This document shows, piece after piece, positions 57,601 to 64,000 of a stretch of DNA of 64,000 nucleotides. The DNA is from Capitulum mitella (Eukaryota; Arthropoda; Thecostraca; Pollicipedomorpha; Pollicipedidae): contig CP099840.1 of NCBI GenBank assembly GCA_030062745.1, positions 28,771,006-28,835,005 on the forward strand. Reading direction: 5' to 3'. The position numbers and the translations under genes are program-made. Position 1 is the first letter of the stretch. Every line of letters starts with the position of its first letter. The notes beneath the pieces are model-generated. The model was not told the DNA's origin and did no database searches. It saw only the letters and a list, made by a program, of their open reading frames with translations.

Positions 57601-58299
57601 TGCGGTGCATGGCAGTCTGTACAAGCACCGCTCAACACGGGCTCTGTCTTTAAAGCATCCCAGCGAACCATTCGCATCACTTTTCTTTAAAAAGTCATAG
57701 TTAATGGACGGGAAGCACGGTGATTTATTTCAACATTTCTGAATACGGCCATGACGTCTCTCCGAATGGAGCGGCAGGCCGGGACCTTCTCCGAGCACCG
57801 CGGCAGACCGGGGCACCTCTCAAAACTGGGTTCTCTCTTGAGACTGTATTCGGTTCCTCCCGACAAGAGCACACGTCAGGTGGGATGGTACAACCACCGC
57901 CCAAGGCTAGATACGGTCAACCGGTCGGCCGCGAAGGCCCGCCGGGTCAGCGGGCCGGCAGGCGCCGGTGTCCGAGCCCAGTGCAGTCATGGCTAGACAT
58001 CACCTACTCCCTTAGACGTGGAGGAGACCAACCCACACTTCCGATCATACACACCAACGCAAACAGAACAAAGCAACAACCAATTACAATGCAGCCGCCC
58101 CCCACGAAACCAATCATCACTGTCTGGTTTGGTTATTACTCTGCTGCCGTACCTTTCAAACGTAACGATACACTGGCTCGGACCAGTTAACCGAGAGTTT
58201 CTGCGGCCGCTGGCGTCCTCGCAGCCGAGTCCAGTCCGCAGCCCGCCTCGCAGGCAGCACTGCCGGAGCTCTGGCGCCTATGCGGTCTCTGCCACACGC

Positions 58300-58460
58300 A
58301 ATGCCGTTGACGCAAACGCCGCCGCAGTCGCCGCATTCAACGTCGTCACGGCCATCGTTGCGGCAGCTATCGCCTTTAATGCCGCCGTCGTCGCCGTGGC
58401 GGCCGCCCGAGAAGAAGTAGCTGCCGTCGCCGTTGCCTCAATCTCTGCCGTCACCTTGCG
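58300..58460 (+). repeat. Degenerate GCC/GTC triplet repeat
   Basis: Imperfect GCCGCCGTCGCC-type triplets give an Ala/Val-rich frame on the plus strand. No start context or domain supports a gene; I read it as a degenerate trinucleotide tract. Confidence 0.5.
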
Positions 58461-58749
58461 AGACCGTCACGAACGGTCCCAGGGGAGATACCGACTCTTG
58501 CGTCAGTAAATGCGCCCGCTGTGGATGCGTACCAGGTAATCTCGTCGCCAGCCGACGCCCATGACGGTCCCCGATCGTTCTCGCAGACTCGCCTCAGGGT
58601 CCTGCATGAGGACATGCTGTCCGATACGGAGAGGACGGAGCGGGCGGGCGCACATGTCGTTCTAAGTGTAGTTACAAGCGTCCGAGACAAGATACATGTA
58701 TTTACATGTGTTACATCTGGAAAACTACACGTCATTTCTACGTGTTGCA

Positions 58750-60660
58750 TTTACAAATTTCAATGACATTTTTTGCATGATAATGGCGTGCATCAATTAA
58801 TTGTCCATTGCCTTCTGATAGCTCTAAGGCAGGGTGCAACCAGCTTCAAACTTTTGGCATTAAATCTGTCTGGCATGTCAATGGCAGCCACGCAATCCAG
58901 ATACCATTACACAAAATCCAACCACACAAAGTAACATGAAAACAAGACAGGTGGCATGGAAGGGGGCAGCACTCAGGAGTCACACCACACCTTCCATACT
59001 TTATTGTCTCCATAAATTAAGCATACCTAATAAAATGTGTCATCTTCCACATATGATAAATTAACTAGATATGACTTGTAATTAAAATTAATTCACTTCA
59101 TATTCACAAATATAGCATTACATGGTCCACATGTAGTGAAAGATTGTGCATAATCAATACTGAGACTAACGACCCTCCAATGATTTATATAAAAGATAGG
59201 TAAAAGAAGAAACTGGTAAAAGAACAGCATGCACAAAACAACCAAAAAGCAAACCAGCCAGACATGCTTATTGCTTGATGTCATGACCACTCAGCAAGCA
59301 CTGGTAGAAATATATGTTGCTGTAAGGCTGTGAAAAACAAATACTGTCAAGACTGTTGGATAAGTGCCTGATTTACTGACCTGAGGTAATGAAAACTACT
59401 GTTTGCAGAATGAAAGGCTGCAGACAACTCAGATGCATATCAAATTAAAATGCATTTTCGCTGGCATCACTGATGCAACATTTTGACCAATTTTTCTTTT
59501 TGGTGCAAGGCACATGAATATCTATGCAATTAATTACTGTTCTTAGTGTGCTGTATCTAATGGGACTGATATGTGATATCTACATGCAAATTAAAACCAA
59601 AAGCCTGTCATACCAAATAACAAGCCTTTCCCAATATTGCAATAAATCAATGGCTAAGCTAGCACAAATACATCCAAACAAATATGTCCGTTGTTCCCCC
59701 AGGTTGCGCCACACATGATAAAACATCCAAAGGGGAGCAACATGGCTGTGTCCCCACAACAGAAAAATTGGGCAAGTTGACATAGTTCTGGATTGGGAGG
59801 AAATCTAAGTAGCTTTTATGAAGAACAGCTTGTTTCAAACCATTTCTTGATGTGAAGTGAAACAGGATCCATTTTTTTTAATCAGTACACCTTTCTCAAA
59901 TTTGGCCCCCTGGGCTGGCACAAACCAGTGCTCTGGACCCACCCTTGGCCACAAATCTAATACCTTGATGTGCATAATGGAAGATTTTTGGATGGCATTG
60001 CACCACTTCTCAGCACAGGTTTGACAATGGCAACCACTCTTCTTCACAAAATGTTATGGGTCATAATTTATCTCAACTAAGTATTCTACGCAAACTGCTG
60101 CATTGGCTGCATTAAAATTCTCACCTTTAACACACTTGTGCATCCATGGTGCCCAAGTGCCTTCTTTGGAAATTAAAGCAAGGACAAGCTAAGTTCTTGG
60201 CATTTATGGGCTAACGGTAACTTTCTGCCCGACAAAATCCCAAACAATCCTTTGTATGGTTACCAACAATGTGAAGAACATATCATCCTGTTCCTAATCA
60301 TACTTTCCACCGCTTGAATTTCTAACCAATAATAACAAAATCGCAACGATAATATACCACACAAGACTGCCATGCCGAAGTCGGATGACGGAGAACAACA
60401 TTATTTCGCGGCGGAAAATGTAGTTCCGCCAAGGTTAAGGTTATTGACATCAAGGCTGTGTAGACCCGCATTCATCTTCAAGCAATTAATGACGTCATGT
60501 ACATGAAAATTCCATTCTATTTGCACAAATTAAGAGGACTTGCTGAATCATTACGTCGTTATATTATTGTATCAGATAATTTTTGGGATATATATCAGTA
60601 TCATTATATTATGACGTATAATATTCGTTAGATAACATTAGGTTGTTTGGTTGGATTATG
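58750..60660. other. AT-rich, CpG-poor non-coding stretch
   Basis: No gene recognised. CpG is very sparse between about 58,900 and 60,085 (single CpGs near 59,170, 59,458, 59,689 and 59,707), resembling the CpG-free blocks around ZFR exon 1 in milder form. Confidence 0.5.
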
Positions 60661-60663
60661 CTG

Positions 60664-60720
60664 GGCTAGGTTAGGTTAGGTTAGGTTAAGCTAGGTTGGG
60701 TTGGGTGAGGTTAGGTTACT
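60664..60720 (+). repeat. Interstitial TTAGG-like tract
   Basis: TAGGTTAGGTTAGGTTAGGT is followed by degenerate GGTTGGGTTGGG and AGGTTAGGTTA. (TTAGG)n is the arthropod telomere repeat. With only about 4 perfect units this is an interstitial remnant or chance microsatellite, not a telomere. Confidence 0.6.
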
Positions 60721-62844
60721 ATTATAGGTGGGGTATTTTTTTATTTATGTTTTATTTTGCTTGTTAATATTTTCCAGTTTTGTTCCTTCATTTCTTTTTC
60801 ATATATTTTATTTTACTATTTTTTAATTATTTTCCTGATGTATTTTTAAACTACAACTTCACTTTTCCATATCTGTCACGTTCTTACTTTTCTTATTATT
60901 ATTGCCATTATTATTATTATCTTTGCTGTTATGATGATGATGATGATTATTATTACTACAAACTTTTTCATTTTAAAGATAATTTATATCGCATATCAGT
61001 TATTTCTGAACCTTTTTTTGTTACTCTTGTTCGGACCTTGGGTCGGACCCACGACCAATCAGCGTCGAGATCTCACGTAAACAAACCATTTAACACAGAA
61101 ACGTCAAAAATCCCTACGTGAAGGTCTGGGGGTTGGCATGGCAGTGACGACGCAATCTGTTTCGGGAGAAATAACGTGTCTTTCACGTTTTTGGCTTAAA
61201 TCGTACACAGTATGTACGAATATTGCATTTCAAGCGATAATACAATGCAATACATACATACATACATAACTACATACATAAGCCACCATCATACAAAATA
61301 CATATAAGAAATACATAAGCCACCATCACTTAACTGCCTGGTATGATGCAATCACAAGCCTTTAATGTTGTTATAAAATGCCACAAAAACATCACAAAAT
61401 TGGCAGGTAATGGTAACTCATAACACACCTCTCAAATCATGCCTGCCTGTGCTGACAATCCCAATTTAAGGTCACTGCCACTGCCAGGTCTCAGCCAAAA
61501 ACGAGTAAAAATGAAAATATTTTGGGCAAATAGGGTATTACAAACGTCAACAAGAGGGTCCGGTCACTGCAAAATCCAATCATTTGACATGGACATTTGG
61601 CTTTTAGAGCATTTCAAACTGCCTCGTCAATTACTGTTGTCAGTCAATTTCCGACGTGGTGTGATAACAAGGCTGGCCTTAATGGCTCCTATTATTTGCG
61701 GCAGCAACTTTTTTGCAATACGCAGGCAAAAAGCACTTCATGACAGCAGAAATCGCGACGCAAGCGGATGCACCGCTTCATAGCACAGTCAGCTATTGCC
61801 AGTGGCCGCTGTATTCACGTTCGACTCCCAGCGACTCTCCCAGTGACGTCACTGCGGGATCGTTGCCAGCAAAAAGGCTTTCTTATCGCCGATAGCACTG
61901 GTAACATCTTATAGTGCCAAGGTAGCTCAAACACGGGTAACGCTTTAGAAATGTTTTCGACTACTGTGAGGAAAACTAACGTATAGTTTAATCAATTTCC
62001 TATAGATGTCTCTCTATGTTTCTATTTTACCTCGGTGTTTTTAAACTAGTTCATGTATTGTCTTTCTATGGAAATTTTACCATTTGCGACAGTGGAGGTG
62101 GATCGTATTTGCTCATAGGGGGCAAAGCGAAATTTCAAGTCCCCTTGATCTTGAGAGGCCCCCTTTCCTACGAAGGGTCCTTATCCCCAAAAGGTCCAGC
62201 TTTGACTTAATGGGAGTCGTATCCCGTCCGATCGGGCGGGATAAGTCCACGATCCAGTCGTGCGTTGTGCGAACTCTGGCATTCAACCGCTAAATTCGAC
62301 AGGTGCGGCATAGCTTGGTCACACCGTGAACTCCTGACGTCCACAGCCACGTCCACGGCCCCTAGAATGGGTGGGTCCATAGAATAGAATGGGTCCATTC
62401 TATGAGGCCTCTTGAAAACAGCGACGGCGGAAAAGGGGGCAGGAGGGGCGGCGCTGCCCCAGCCGTGAGGCTGGGGGCAAAGCTATGTTTTTGCCCCCCC
62501 CCCTCCCTCCAGAAATTTCGGTCACTGCACTAAGCAAAATTGTAGAAAAATCAACCTTACGATGTTAAAAAAAACGTGGGAGCATCGGCGACATACGATA
62601 ACTGCGCGAATTTAGTACAAATCCGAAGGTTTTTCAGATATGGTAGTCATTAAATTTCATAGGCTCTCGGCTCCCATTACAAGACGCGACGATTCTGGCG
62701 ATGATTTCAGGAGTAATCAGCACAAGTGTACTCGGCAGCCTTTTGTACCAAACGTGACGTCAATAGAGAGAAATATAACCGTTTTTGCGGATATTAATAC
62801 ATGGGCGTAGGAACATGCGGAAGGGGGGAGTACGGGGCCATGAC
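60721..62844. other. Non-coding stretch with no recognised gene
   Basis: AT-rich with trinucleotide TTA/GAT runs near 60,895-60,960 and a CATA tract near 61,250-61,285. A 114-residue frame at 61,439-61,783 has no recognised domain. 62,430-62,520 is C/G-homopolymer rich, like the ends of some DNA transposons. Confidence 0.45.
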
Positions 62845-63109
62845 CAGGGACGTAGCCAGGGGGGCATGGGGGCCATGCCCCCCTGGGCCAAGCAGTCTGC
62901 ACTAGATACATGGCGATTTCGTATGAATACGTAATAGTGATCATGTATATATATTGCAAAAATAAACATTACATGTTTTCCTGTGCATTAAATATCAGAT
63001 AAATTGCCTAAAATTGTTGCCTTTCTTGCAAATTTCGTCATATGCCTGTGGCATACGACAAAATTTGACATTTGGCCCCCCCCTGAGGAAAATCCTGGCC
63101 ACGTGCCTG
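62845..63109. mobile_element. Non-autonomous hAT-type transposon (MITE)
   Basis: The 265-bp element is bounded by a perfect 8-bp target duplication GCCATGAC (62,837-62,844 and 63,110-63,117), the length typical of hAT. Terminal inverted repeats: CAGGGACGTAGCCAGG at the left, and CAGGCACGTGGCCAGG at the right on the opposite strand, 14 of 16 matching. G-runs next to the left end (GGGGGGCATGGGGG) mirror C-runs near the right. There is no transposase frame. Confidence 0.88.
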
Positions 63110-63826
63110 GCCATGACCTACAGTTTTGGGAAAGTTAACATTAGCCCTACAAAGGAAGTTATATTGTATTTATTTTATATTAGCTTTATGTGGTTTTAGC
63201 GTCTCTCAGCTTGATATATGTTGAGATTCTTTTTTGGGTACCATGCGTAGTAGTGTTGGTCGTGGACCTGATTGTTAATCCATTGGGCGCTCTGGCAAGA
63301 TGGTTCCGTCCATTATGTCAGAGGTTTGGTGCTGCCATCATTACATTATATGTGTGTGTGGGGGGGCAGCCAAAGCTGCTTCGGCAAGTGCCTGAGATAA
63401 TGATTGCGTTCTCGTGTAACAGTCTATAAGAGCTTTGTTACCGAACTTCGAGTTATGATTTGATGTTGTGCCAGGAAACTGTCTTTCAACCTTTAACAAA
63501 TTTAGGGGAAGCTGCCCAATGGGTGCCATCCTGTCTAATTGCACCACCCCCATTATCTCCCAATTGATACAAATGATTGGCAGATGAAGGGCATTTTCCG
63601 AGAGAGACAGCATGACTGCGGATTTGGCCCCTTCCTTTTCCCCTCTGTCAGTGGTACGGACGTGTGATGGGTCCGTAAATTTTCAGTGGAAGTACTGAGC
63701 TCTTAATACCGTGAAGGACAGTTGTTCCTATACAGTGCCTCCGTTGTGAAATTACCCTTCCCGTTTGACCAGAATAGGGATGATATGTTCCCGCGTTTTT
63801 TAGCCGCGTCACAATCGGGCGAGGAC

Positions 63827-64000
63827 CAGAGGCGTAGCCAGGATTCCGCTCAGGGGGAACCACATCGGATCAAGGGGACCCTCGTAACCAATGGGGTCTT
63901 TGCCAAGGCCGGATCCAGGATTTCGCGGAGGCGGGAGAAAGGTGGAGGAGAATGGTCAGCGCGGGGCCACCATTTTTTTGTCCTCCAGAAAGGAAAACGA
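63827..64000 (+). mobile_element. Second hAT-like terminus, cut by the window edge
   Basis: CAGAGGCGTAGCCAGG followed by a G-rich stretch closely resembles the terminal repeat of the MITE at 62,845. The other end lies beyond the window or is missing, so the extent is unknown. Confidence 0.5.

Overview
This is eukaryotic nuclear DNA with three multi-exon genes on GT-AG introns, dense microsatellites and transposon relics. The ZFR N-terminus (MAANNYFGFTHGG) is of the arthropod type, a short TTAGG-type tract is present, and the channel resembles arthropod Cys-loop anion channels. I read it as an arthropod, possibly a crustacean; the species cannot be fixed from the sequence. Coding exons are mostly GC-rich with strongly G/C-biased third positions, while parts of the introns and spacers are AT-rich with no CpG at all.

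Layout: 1-5,273 is non-coding, with several diverged duplicated repeats. 5,274-18,914 (minus) is a complete 15-exon gene for ZFR, a three-zinc-finger, DZF-domain RNA-binding protein. 18,915-21,850 is the spacer between two divergent genes. 21,851-28,057 (plus) is a 10-exon gene for malonyl-CoA decarboxylase (MLYCD). 28,058-31,709 is a tail-to-tail spacer with polyadenylation signals and one doubtful short ORF. 31,710-42,407 (minus) is a complete 11-exon gene for a Cys-loop ligand-gated anion channel subunit of 592 residues. From 42,408 to the end I see no convincing protein gene. That part holds a solo LTR, a tRNA-derived SINE, a hAT-type MITE with perfect 8-bp target duplications, an AAGTTCGTC-type minisatellite, a three-copy interspersed repeat and a homopolymer stretch that may be an assembly artefact.

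The genes have unrelated jobs: RNA binding and processing, fatty-acid/malonyl-CoA control, and fast inhibitory signalling. I see no shared pathway. I built the exon models by hand from splice sites and reading-frame phase. All ZFR and channel exon junctions agree in phase, except for one 16-bp internal duplication in ZFR that breaks its frame near the C-terminus. MLYCD has one 1-nt phase conflict at exon 7.

The most unusual signals are: (1) about 4.6 kb of ZFR intron 1 and about 1.8 kb of the divergent spacer with no CpG found by eye, next to CpG-rich DNA; (2) a dead duplicate of the MLYCD catalytic exon with in-frame stops; (3) an 85-bp minisatellite that has multiplied the 3' splice site of MLYCD exon 8; (4) a large imperfect palindrome inside the CpG-free intron; (5) a CRE-bearing tandem repeat in the channel gene. 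All repeat identities and CpG counts were judged by eye.
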